A stretch of DNA of 7,068 bases from Candidatus Omnitrophica bacterium CG07_land_8_20_14_0_80_50_8 (GCA_002779345.1 PEWW01000068.1:1-7068), one strand, 5' to 3'. Numbered from the stretch's first letter, positions 1-5,674 are shown. Made by a program: numbers and translations. The notes: generated by a model from the sequence alone, not told the origin.

Positions 1-365
1 ATCGAGTTTTGAACGCTAAAAGCCAACTCGTCTAGGTCATGATTTAGAATACCCGACCCCACGATCACCCCATAACGTTCGTGACCGGTGCTCAAATTTT
101 TCGCGCCCGCGTCGTCCAAGGCCAGGCTTGCCGCGCCGACGGCCAATTGTATGTCCCGCGCCATGACTTTCAGGGCTTTTTTTTGAGTCACAAATTTTTC
201 AGGATTAAAATCTTTTACCAACCCTGCGGCAAATTCCAAATCCCCCTCTAACCGAAGAGTGCCAATGCCCGATTCATTGTTGACAGCCGCTCTCCACAAC
301 GCTTGAGCCCCTTCGCCCGACGCTGTGATCGCGCCTAATCCCGTAATGACGACCCGTTTGCTCAA
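1..365 (-). CDS. fabF: Beta-ketoacyl-ACP synthase, FabF/KAS II type (N-terminal part, runs off the window)
   Basis: Condensing enzyme of type II fatty acid or polyketide synthesis: it would join malonyl-ACP to an acyl chain in the cytoplasm. About 121 residues are visible. The product opens SKRVVITGLGAITASGEG, the N-terminal strand-and-glycine signature of the FabF ketosynthase family, followed by LWRAAVNNESGIG and by IVGSG near the window edge. The catalytic Cys and two His lie outside the window, so an active ketosynthase cannot be told from a chain-length-factor paralogue that lacks Cys. The start is TTG at 365-363, chosen because GGAGGG lies 5 nt upstream and because the protein then begins exactly where the family begins. 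The TTG overlaps the TGA of the preceding dehydratase gene (TTGA, 362-365), so translation is probably coupled. An A8 tract (177-184) lies inside the gene. Family call is firm; subclass is inferred. Confidence 0.9.
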   Translation of the reverse strand, partial: MSKRVVITGLGAITASGEGAQALWRAAVNNESGIGTLRLEGDLEFAAGLVKDFNPEKFVTQKKALKVMARDIQLAVGAASLALDDAGAKNLSTGHERYGVIVGSGILNHDLDELAFSVQNS

Positions 366-838
366 TTTTTCCCTCCGGCGGCGCCGGCAATATTGTAAAT
401 GTCAAAATGTTTCAGAAAGGCCTCATTGAATACGATCTTTTTTTTATTTTCTTCCAACGACTCGATCACGACAAGAAGCACGGACGCCTCGGCCACGATC
501 CGGCCCTGGCATGTCACAACACCCGAGATCCAGGCGCCTTCTTCGCGCGCATCGTCAATGCGGGCCTCTATCAGGAGGCAGCACGGAGGCCTGACCGCAT
601 GGAAAAAATGGGCGTCCATGATCTTTGCCAGGATTACTTCTTTCTTAAAATCAAGCCCTAATCCGAAAAGCACGCCGCCTGCTTGCGCGATCATCTCCAC
701 AAAAAGAGGATCCGGTACCAGAGGATTTCCGGGAAAATGTTCCGAGAAAAAATCCTCCGTCCCCGAAAAACTTTTAACCGCCGCGGCAAGATCGCCTTTT
801 CTCAAAATCTCAAATCGCTCGATCAAATCCCAACGCAT
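362..838 (-). CDS. FabZ-like 3-hydroxyacyl-ACP dehydratase with C-terminal extension
   Basis: Hotdog-fold protein of 158 residues, probably removing water from 3-hydroxyacyl-ACP in the cytoplasm. The FabZ helix motif reads HFPGNP at 34-39 and VEMIAQAGG at 47-55. His34 and Glu48 are 14 residues apart, the same spacing as the catalytic His/Glu pair of known FabZ enzymes. The usual MPGVL between them is VPDPL here, an unusual substitution next to the active-site helix. After the core (ending near residue 126) there is an extra tail of about 30 residues, first charged (EENKKK) and then hydrophobic (AFLKHFDIYNI), which E. coli FabZ lacks. The ATG at 838 lies 16 nt inside the end of the acpS-like gene and has no good ribosome site, so translation is probably coupled. 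It is the second dehydratase-like gene in the cluster. Isomerase (FabA-like) or polyketide dehydratase activity is possible. Confidence 0.88.
   Translation of the reverse strand: MRWDLIERFEILRKGDLAAAVKSFSGTEDFFSEHFPGNPLVPDPLFVEMIAQAGGVLFGLGLDFKKEVILAKIMDAHFFHAVRPPCCLLIEARIDDAREEGAWISGVVTCQGRIVAEASVLLVVIESLEENKKKIVFNEAFLKHFDIYNIAGAAGGKN
371..376 (-). promoter_or_regulatory. Shine-Dalgarno site of the fabF-like gene
   Basis: GGAGGG on the minus strand, followed by five A and then TTG. It lies inside the 3' end of the upstream dehydratase gene. It decides the otherwise unremarkable TTG as the start of the ketosynthase gene. Confidence 0.7.
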
Positions 839-1146
839 TGGACAACCACATATTTTTTATTTTTTAAAACTGAAAATTTGAACGCTGACTGGGCAGGCGT
901 TTTTTTCTGAAGCATCAGCTTGTGTTCCCTGAATGCCGCCAGCCCGGTTCCAAAACACGGGGCGGCCTTAAACAGCGCTTCTTTGGAGGCAAGTAAAACG
1001 GCGAGATTTTCGTGGGGGTTTTTATTTTTATGGATAAAGGTAATCTCTCGCGGACTAAAGAAAGAATTTAGCCGGTCTTTATGAGACCGATAGAAACGTC
1101 TGGCCTTTTTGATTTCTATGAGGTCTACTCCAAAAGCCGCGCTCAT
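823..1146 (-). CDS. acpS: AcpS-type holo-ACP synthase (4'-phosphopantetheinyl transferase), short and divergent
   Basis: Would transfer 4'-phosphopantetheine from CoA to the conserved Ser of an acyl carrier protein; the gene directly upstream encodes such a carrier. The N-terminus GVDLIEI (6-12) carries the Mg-binding Asp8 of the AcpS family; FSPREI (30-35) matches the usual F-T/S-x-x-E block; ASKEALFKA (53-61) carries the second Mg ligand, Glu56. A GTG follows at about 66-68. The protein is 107 residues, shorter than the usual 120 or so, and the C-terminal Ser-His motif expected before the last strand is replaced by SVLKNKKYVVVQCV. The region normally holding a Gly-Lys-Pro loop is also shortened. 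The start ATG follows the ACP stop by 24 nt without a clear ribosome site. Its stop lies inside the following dehydratase gene (16 nt overlap). It may be specialised for the cluster's own unusual ACP (inference). Confidence 0.82.
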   Translation of the reverse strand: MSAAFGVDLIEIKKARRFYRSHKDRLNSFFSPREITFIHKNKNPHENLAVLLASKEALFKAAPCFGTGLAAFREHKLMLQKKTPAQSAFKFSVLKNKKYVVVQCVGI

Positions 1147-1170
1147 CTTTTGCGGACCGAATGAACCCGC

Positions 1171-1569
1171 TTACTTATTCGCGGGCGCAAGTTTTTCCGA
1201 GAGATAATCCACGATCATGCCGACCGTAAAAATATCCCCAAGATTGGCGATGGTTGGATTTTTTAAAAATTCCGCCCAGTCAGCGTCAGGAATCTTTTTC
1301 TGAAGTTCCTCAAGCCCGGCCGGCATGATCTTGCCTTCCTTTACAAAACGCGCGTCCGTCAGCAACTTTTCAGGAAACAGCTCACCTTTTGGGATTTTGA
1401 TCTTAAACGTTTTTTCGAGACGAAAAACAATATCGAGAAAATCTATCGATTCCGCGCCCAGGTCTTTAACCAAAGAGGAATGAGGCGTTACTTTGCTCTC
1501 GTCCACTTTGAGGGCTTGAGAAATAATCACTTTAACGTTTTTAACGATTTCTGGATTATAGTTCTGCAT
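1171..1569 (-). CDS. Acyl carrier protein, long form with an internal insertion
   Basis: Carries growing acyl chains on a phosphopantetheine arm in the cytoplasm. The attachment motif is GAESID (38-43) with Ser41 as the modified residue, replacing the more usual DSL with ESI. It is followed by the recognition helix FLDIVFRLEKTF (44-55) and IKIP. A normal ACP is about 75-85 residues; this one has 132. Between the KIPKGELFPE segment (58-67) and the final helix (TVGMIVDYLSEKL, 115-127) lies an extra stretch of about 45 residues rich in charged residues (KEGK, LEELQKKIPDADWAEFLK). The extra length is therefore internal, not a tail. I recall similar long ACPs beside dedicated FabZ/FabG/FabF sets in Planctomycetota and some deltaproteobacterial lineages; this is from memory. 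The ATG at 1569 is preceded by GGGAG at a rather long distance (14 nt). Placement between fabG and acpS supports a dedicated carrier. Confidence 0.93.
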   Translation of the reverse strand: MQNYNPEIVKNVKVIISQALKVDESKVTPHSSLVKDLGAESIDFLDIVFRLEKTFKIKIPKGELFPEKLLTDARFVKEGKIMPAGLEELQKKIPDADWAEFLKNPTIANLGDIFTVGMIVDYLSEKLAPANK

Positions 1570-1607
1570 AAATTAAGGCTGTACTCCCTTCGGGTCTTAT
1601 GATTAGA

Positions 1608-2360
1608 CTATCTGCGGCAAAGCAAACTCAAGCCCCCGTCCACCGCAATGATTTGACCGGTGATATAACGCGCGTCCTCTGACGCCAAAAAAGCCACCAC
1701 AGAGGCTATTTCCTCAGGCTCCGCGAAATCGCCCAGCGGTATCCTGTCTTTGATCTTGTCGCCGAACGCCGCGCGCGCGGCGCTCGACATCCGTGTATTG
1801 ACCATGCCCGGCGCCAGGGCGTTAACCGTCACCTTTTTGGAGGCTAACTCCGCCGCCAAGGATCGTGTGAAAGCGTTGATTGCCCCCTTCGAGGCCGCAT
1901 AGTTGACTTGGCCGCAACTGCCAAGCTCCGCGATAACCGACGAAATGTTGATGATCTTTCCGCCGCCTTGCGTCACCATCTGCTTTGAGACGGCTTTACA
2001 AAAATGGTACACACCGCCCAAGTTTGTCTCCATCACATCCGACCAGTCCTCATCCGACATAGTCAAAAAAAGTCCGTCACGGATAATGCCGGCGTTATTG
2101 ATCAATATATCCAAAGAACTTTCTTTTTCAAGAATTTCGTCGACTATTTTTTGAACGTCTTTTTTTTTCCGGACGTCGCAAGCCAAAGCAAAAATCTGAT
2201 GAGGTTTCCCGGTCAAGCGGACGACCTCGGCCGCCTGAGCTTTAGAGGAAAGGTAAGTAAAATACACCCTTGCCCCTTCTTCGACAAAGCGTCTGACAAG
2301 CGCCGTGCCAATGCCGCGCGAACCGCCGGTCACCAAAACTACTTTACTCTTGAATCTCAT
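1608..2360 (-). CDS. fabG: 3-oxoacyl-ACP reductase, FabG type (short-chain dehydrogenase)
   Basis: Reduces 3-oxoacyl-ACP to 3-hydroxyacyl-ACP with NAD(P)H in the cytoplasm. The 250-residue length is typical of FabG. The Rossmann motif TGGSRGIG is at 11-18, the NNAG motif at 88-91, and the catalytic tetrad is complete: Asn113, Ser141, Tyr154, Lys158 (YAASK). APGMVNTRM (183-191) and the C-terminal ITGQIIAVDGG are as in FabG. The basic Arg15 and the acidic CDV at 61-63 fit cofactor binding, and the Arg suggests NADPH (inference). The ATG overlaps the TGA of the upstream dehydratase gene as ATGA (2357-2360), a classic translational coupling, and no separate ribosome site is seen. Codons 65-67 are three AAA in a row, giving an A9 tract (2160-2168). 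Its place between a dehydratase and an ACP gene supports a fatty acid or polyketide reductase over other short-chain dehydrogenases. Confidence 0.95.
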   Translation of the reverse strand: MRFKSKVVLVTGGSRGIGTALVRRFVEEGARVYFTYLSSKAQAAEVVRLTGKPHQIFALACDVRKKKDVQKIVDEILEKESSLDILINNAGIIRDGLFLTMSDEDWSDVMETNLGGVYHFCKAVSKQMVTQGGGKIINISSVIAELGSCGQVNYAASKGAINAFTRSLAAELASKKVTVNALAPGMVNTRMSSAARAAFGDKIKDRIPLGDFAEPEEIASVVAFLASEDARYITGQIIAVDGGLSLLCRR

Positions 2361-2761
2361 GACAACGCATCGACGGGCGCCAAAACTAAATGAGCCGACA
2401 ACGCCTTCCCGAAAGGAGGATCCATCAAATCAATATGCCCGTCAAATAAATCCGTTCCGGCTTCGCGTTTTAATAAACGAACTGAAATCTTAAGACGACT
2501 TTCCGGTTTTACAAACTGCCCGAACCGCGCCTCTTCGGCGCCGGTGAGACGGTAGTATCGCTTATCGGAGCTATCCGATAACCGCAAAAGAGCCGCGGCG
2601 GCTTGCTTAGCCATTTCCAAAAGAAGTACCCCCGGCATCACCGGAAAATTTTTAAAATGATCTTTTAAAAACTCCTCTTTTCCTGTCAGGGTGTAATAGG
2701 CAGTTAGCTGGTCGCCTTTCGTAAATTCCGTGACTTTATCAATAAAACCGAAAACACTCAA
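2357..2761 (-). CDS. FabZ-like 3-hydroxyacyl-ACP dehydratase, first gene of the fatty-acid cluster
   Basis: Hotdog-fold dehydratase of 134 residues, close to the usual FabZ length, acting on 3-hydroxyacyl-ACP in the cytoplasm. The motif reads DHFKNFPVMPGVLLLEMAKQAA (split as 34-44 and 45-55), with His35 and Glu49 at the 14-residue spacing of the catalytic pair. The Pro-Gly of the family motif HFPG is replaced by Lys-Asn, so the loop before the active-site helix differs from both standard FabZ and the second dehydratase of this cluster. The start is TTG at 2761-2759: there is no ATG or GTG in a suitable place, the protein then begins as family members do (IDKV, then FxxG), and AAGGGGG lies 6 nt upstream. 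The stop overlaps the fabG start. A promoter candidate lies about 50-80 nt upstream, so this is probably the first gene of its transcript. Confidence 0.88.
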   Translation of the reverse strand: MSVFGFIDKVTEFTKGDQLTAYYTLTGKEEFLKDHFKNFPVMPGVLLLEMAKQAAAALLRLSDSSDKRYYRLTGAEEARFGQFVKPESRLKISVRLLKREAGTDLFDGHIDLMDPPFGKALSAHLVLAPVDALS

Positions 2762-2778
2762 AAAAAGCCCCCTTTTTT
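2761..2778 (-). promoter_or_regulatory. Ribosome binding site placed in the loop of a small inverted repeat
   Basis: On the minus strand AAAAAAG, GGGG and CTTTTTT form a perfect 7-bp inverted repeat with a 4-nt loop. The same bases hold the Shine-Dalgarno-like AAGGGGG (2774-2768), which can pair with the 16S anti-SD over seven positions including one G-U, and the first T of the TTG start. The stem is nearly all A-U and so weak; it could expose the ribosome site or modulate initiation with temperature. The ribosome site is well supported; regulation by folding is inference. A short T run also follows, but this is not a credible terminator because it abuts the gene start. Confidence 0.5.
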
Positions 2779-2808
2779 GCCCTCTAACACATTGGCAAAC
2801 ACAGGGCA
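2778..2808 (-). repeat. Inverted repeat TGCCCT/AGGGCA in the leader, with TGTGTT direct repeats inside
   Basis: TGCCCT (2808-2803) and AGGGCA (2783-2778) are perfect 6-base complements separated by 19 nt. Within the spacer TGTGTT occurs twice (2803-2798 and 2791-2786), 12 nt apart, around TTTGCCAA. The element begins at the predicted transcription start and ends just before the ribosome site. It could be an operator or a leader hairpin. I do not recognise it as a known fatty-acid regulator site. Confidence 0.35.
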
Positions 2809-2810
2809 GT

Positions 2811-2839
2811 AATATATCATGACCGCTTTAAAATACCAA
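2811..2839 (-). promoter_or_regulatory. Sigma-70-type extended -10 promoter for the fatty-acid cluster
   Basis: On the minus strand TTGGTA (2839-2834) serves as -35, followed by a 17-nt spacer and TATATT (2816-2811) as -10. TG stands one base before the -10 (2819-2818), which makes it an extended -10 promoter. Matches are 4 of 6 and 5 of 6 to consensus with ideal spacing. The start point would fall near 2804, giving a leader of about 43 nt before the TTG at 2761. It lies in the only sizeable gap between genes, which supports a transcript boundary. The rest of the 124-nt gap (2840-2885) holds no ORF and no convincing terminator. Confidence 0.6.
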
Positions 2840-2885
2840 GCGCACTTTTAGGCGATAAGGCCTGTCATCAATGGAGATCGACGCC

Positions 2886-4202
2886 TCACCGGCTTGCTAA
2901 ACATACCCTATTTCTCCCCCGGTGTTTGGCTTCGTAAAGCGCCCCGTCGGCGGCCTCGATGAGTGACCCGGCATCCGCCAGATCTTTTGACAAGCTCGCG
3001 CATCCGATACTCAGCGTCGCGCGCAATTTCTCGTCATAAGCCTTAAAATTCGTTTCCGCGACCGCAATACGGATTCTTTCCGCTACCAACAACGCGCCGG
3101 ATCGATCCGTTTCCACTAAAAGCACACCGAATTCCTCACCGCCGTATCGTCCCACCAGATCCAGTTCTCGGACATTTTTTTTGATAGTCTCCGCGGTCTG
3201 CGCAAGTACCACATCTCCCACCAGATGCCCGTAACGGTCGTTGACATCCTTAAAATAATCCACGTCTATCATTAAAAAGGAAAGATTAAAGCTAAATTTT
3301 TTGGAACGGCCTATCTCGCCCTTGAGACGTTCTAAGAAATGTCGGCGCACGGCTACGCCGGTCAGCCCATCCGTCAGCGCCAAGGTCTCTACTTTTTCAT
3401 AAAGTTTCACGCGTTCAATCTCAGAAATAAAACGTCCCGCCAGAACCGAAAGTGCCCCGGATTGAACACAGCTTACGCCCGTCACAATCAAAATCCCAGA
3501 CACTTTGTTATTCATCAGAATCGGATAAACGGCAGACGGATTAACACCTTCATCCGCCCAAGGCGTCCGCCTTTCAAACACCCGCTTGAATATTTTACGC
3601 AAAAAAGGGTCGAGGGCGACCATGAACTCTTTTTTGTTTTTAAGGATAAAAGACTTATCAAAAAGTCCCTCAAAGTCCGAATATTTCAAGCAGTAAATTG
3701 CTTCAGAAATCTGCGCGCCTTCGTCCTCTTCGTCAAAAAGAGCCAGCACGACAGTCTCGAAACGACATTGTCCCGACAACGCCTCCCCAAAAACTAACAG
3801 CGCCTCAAATTTGTCCATGCTCTTGGATATTTCCTTCATCTTGTCATACAAATAGTGCATTTCGTTGGCTCGGCGATTGATGTCGTTCGTAGCTTTAGTC
3901 TTGCGCTCAAGCAGTGCACGTGCCGTTTCCAGTTTTTTGAGCGCTTCGTGAATCTCCCCGTCAAGGGCACTCGACTTCGCATAAATCCACCGTTTGAATT
4001 GCAATCCTTCAAAAAATACAAGCAGAGAAAAAGACAGATAATAAAACCAGGCAAACGGATCCACTCCCTTCTGAAAAACCGCCGCCAAGGCCGCGACGGT
4101 AATAAGCATGAGCGCGGCCGCTTGGAAAAATCGGCGTTTAAGAAAATGCGCGCCTAGTAAAATGAAAAATGAGAACGTATTAATAATTATAAATCGCCAC
4201 AT
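2886..4202 (-). CDS. Membrane-anchored GAF-like/GGDEF protein, probable diguanylate cyclase with intact I-site
   Basis: Probably makes cyclic di-GMP from two GTP at the inner face of the membrane. Three hydrophobic segments lie near 4-20, 27-44 and 49-67, then a charged helical, probably coiled-coil stretch at about 78-130, then a divergent GAF-like region (about 132-268), then a GGDEF domain from LTDGLTG (276-282). The metal and substrate motif DVDYFKDVND begins at 313, and the active-site motif GGEEF is at 354-358, so the enzyme should be active. RxxD (Arg345, Asp348), nine residues before GGEEF as in PleD, gives a product-inhibition site. The protein ends with the usual GRNRV. The ATG at 4202 overlaps the end of the upstream cyclase gene by 16 nt and has GGAAGG 8 nt upstream. 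What the GAF-like region senses is unknown. There is no EAL or HD-GYP domain. Confidence 0.9.
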   Translation of the reverse strand: MWRFIIINTFSFFILLGAHFLKRRFFQAAALMLITVAALAAVFQKGVDPFAWFYYLSFSLLVFFEGLQFKRWIYAKSSALDGEIHEALKKLETARALLERKTKATNDINRRANEMHYLYDKMKEISKSMDKFEALLVFGEALSGQCRFETVVLALFDEEDEGAQISEAIYCLKYSDFEGLFDKSFILKNKKEFMVALDPFLRKIFKRVFERRTPWADEGVNPSAVYPILMNNKVSGILIVTGVSCVQSGALSVLAGRFISEIERVKLYEKVETLALTDGLTGVAVRRHFLERLKGEIGRSKKFSFNLSFLMIDVDYFKDVNDRYGHLVGDVVLAQTAETIKKNVRELDLVGRYGGEEFGVLLVETDRSGALLVAERIRIAVAETNFKAYDEKLRATLSIGCASLSKDLADAGSLIEAADGALYEAKHRGRNRVCLASR

Positions 4203-5674
4203 ACCCGGTTCCTTCCAAGCGACTTGGCGCGATAGAGGGCCTCATCGGCCATCCGCAAAAGCGCTTCATCGGTGCCGGTCTTTTCGGGGTAAGCCACGAC
4301 GCCCAGTGACACCGTCGTGCGCGCCTTTATCCGGCGGAATACAAATGGATGCGCTTCAATCTTTGATCTGATTTGTTCCGCGACGGCCATCGCCTCCTTT
4401 TTATTTTTGTCAGGGAGCAACACAATAAATTCCTCCCCTCCGTATCGGGCGGCGCAATCCTTAAAATCCAGGCAGGAGCGAATAATCGACGCGATATTTT
4501 TTAAGACAATATCCCCCGCGGAGTGACCGTAGGTGTCATTACATTTTTTGAAAAAATCAACATCCATCATGATAAGCGCAAATGAACCGCGTCTGTCATC
4601 GGCGCTTCGCCACTCTTCGGAAAATCTTTCCTTGAAATAACGGTTGAGATAAAGCCCGGTCAAGCCGTCATGAGTGGCCATTTCCTCCATGCGGGCGTGG
4701 AGTAAAAGATTTTTCAGGGTCACGGAGCCTAAATCCGAGAAAATATCCAGCAGTCTCAAGTCCTCGGTGTTAAAAATCCCCGGCTTCATCGCGCTGGCGC
4801 TAACCACCCCCAGGACTTTGTTCCCCGTCATCATCGGGTTCGCACAGACCGAGCGCGGACGCGAAGCGGTCGTCAACGGTTCGGCGGAAAACCTAAAATC
4901 ATTGGCGGTGTCCGCAATCAAGAGCCCTTTAGCTTTTTTCATCACCCACTGATCGAAGACGGTGCCGTTTGTTTCTTTGACGATAGCGTCATTCGACGAC
5001 TGGCCCGCCACGAGGGACAACTGTTGTTGGCTTTCGTTCACCAGATACAAGATGCAGGCGTCGGCCTTGCCCAAAATTTCATAGGCCTCTTTCACGATCC
5101 TCTGCGAGGCGGTCTGGACGTCTTTGACTACTTTTAATTCCTCGGAAAATTCGCGCAGGTTCATTAAGCGGTCTATTTTTTTATTAAGGGCCGTCTTTAA
5201 AACGTCTTTTCTGGACGCCTCCGCTTGGGTCCAATGAATGTCCTCCGTTAATTTTTCCTTCACAATCTGTCGGTTATTGTTTTTTTTCTGAACGCTTGAA
5301 AGAAACGACACCGCCGACAGATAAAACACCGCGTAAAAAAAAAGCTCGAGTAAAAACGCGGGTTCCTTCGTCACTAAAAAAATATAGAGCGATACAGCAG
5401 AAAATAAAAAACTTAAAACCGCCGCAACCGTCGGTCCAGAAAGCACCCAGGCAAATAAAAGGACCAGATACGAAATAAAATAATACGCGGCGATCAGCTG
5501 ATCAGAAAGATAAAAATCAAATCTTAGGATGGTGACGTACGGCAAGATCGCCAGAAACCAAACAACGAAGGCAACAATAGGTAGAAAAAAAGGCGGCAGA
5601 GGACCCTCCTTTCCAATACTAAAGAATCGCTTTTTCCGTATCCTTGTCAAAAAAATGGGCCTTGCCCATATCAA
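4187..5674 (-). CDS. Membrane-anchored GAF/GGDEF protein, probable diguanylate cyclase with degenerate I-site; start uncertain
   Basis: Probable diguanylate cyclase. Four hydrophobic segments lie near 29-50, 58-80, 81-101 and 105-126, then a charged helical linker (127-180), a GAF domain (about 180-322) and a GGDEF domain beginning THDGLTGL (334-341). DVDFFKKCND begins at 371 and GGEEF is at 412-416, so catalysis is expected. The I-site is changed: the position of the RxxD arginine, nine residues before GGEEF, is Asp403 (DFKD), so feedback inhibition through this site is unlikely. Coordinates give the longest frame with a standard start, TTG at 5674, which overlaps the ABC ATPase gene by 56 nt and has no ribosome site. 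AAAGGAGG at 5612-5605 instead points to an in-frame CTG at 5599 (470 residues, 19 nt after the upstream stop), which still keeps every membrane segment. The neighbour downstream is a second cyclase of the same design. Confidence 0.9.
   Translation of the reverse strand: MIWARPIFLTRIRKKRFFSIGKEGPLPPFFLPIVAFVVWFLAILPYVTILRFDFYLSDQLIAAYYFISYLVLLFAWVLSGPTVAAVLSFLFSAVSLYIFLVTKEPAFLLELFFYAVFYLSAVSFLSSVQKKNNNRQIVKEKLTEDIHWTQAEASRKDVLKTALNKKIDRLMNLREFSEELKVVKDVQTASQRIVKEAYEILGKADACILYLVNESQQQLSLVAGQSSNDAIVKETNGTVFDQWVMKKAKGLLIADTANDFRFSAEPLTTASRPRSVCANPMMTGNKVLGVVSASAMKPGIFNTEDLRLLDIFSDLGSVTLKNLLLHARMEEMATHDGLTGLYLNRYFKERFSEEWRSADDRRGSFALIMMDVDFFKKCNDTYGHSAGDIVLKNIASIIRSCLDFKDCAARYGGEEFIVLLPDKNKKEAMAVAEQIRSKIEAHPFVFRRIKARTTVSLGVVAYPEKTGTDEALLRMADEALYRAKSLGRNRVCGDL
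4211..4216 (-). promoter_or_regulatory. Shine-Dalgarno site of the second GGDEF gene
   Basis: GGAAGG on the minus strand, 8 nt before the ATG at 4202, lying within the codons for the conserved GRNRV end of the upstream cyclase. It supports an independent start at 4202 in spite of the 16-nt gene overlap. Confidence 0.55.
5597..5612 (-). promoter_or_regulatory. Strong Shine-Dalgarno site followed by an in-frame CTG, likely true start of the first GGDEF gene
   Basis: AAAGGAGG (5612-5605) is the best ribosome site in the window. Five bases (GTCCT) separate it from CTG at 5599-5597, in frame with the GGDEF protein. No ATG, GTG or TTG stands at a suitable distance in this frame; the next downstream TTG falls inside the first membrane segment. 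Either CTG is used as a start or the site is coincidental and TTG at 5674 or 5650 is used. Confidence 0.55.

Noticed and set aside
399..881. Plus-strand open frame of 160 codons opposite the second dehydratase.
   Set aside because: It lies antisense to a clear FabZ-like gene, has no recognisable domain and is rich in Ser/Arg as expected of a shadow frame. The same holds for the other plus-strand frames, such as 2004-2393, 3339-3797 and 5529-5876.
1584..1598. CCC-GAA-GGG hairpin over the GGGAG before the ACP gene as a translation switch.
   Set aside because: Only three base pairs can form; too weak to claim.
2786..2803. TTTGCCAA between TGTGTT repeats as a known fatty-acid regulator site (FapR, FabT or FadR type).
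   Set aside because: It matches none of these site patterns as I know them; it is kept only as an unassigned repeat.
2846..2886. Possible terminator after the second cyclase gene (AGGC-CTTATC-GCCT and a bulged GTC(G)ATC/GATGAC pair).
   Set aside because: The stems are only 4 bp or interrupted, and the sequence after them is AAAAG, with no T tract. Read-through from block 1 into the acyl-chain cluster remains possible.
3836..4054. Minus-strand frame of 72 codons inside the second cyclase gene.
   Set aside because: It overlaps the helical linker of an intact GGDEF protein in another frame and has no features of its own.
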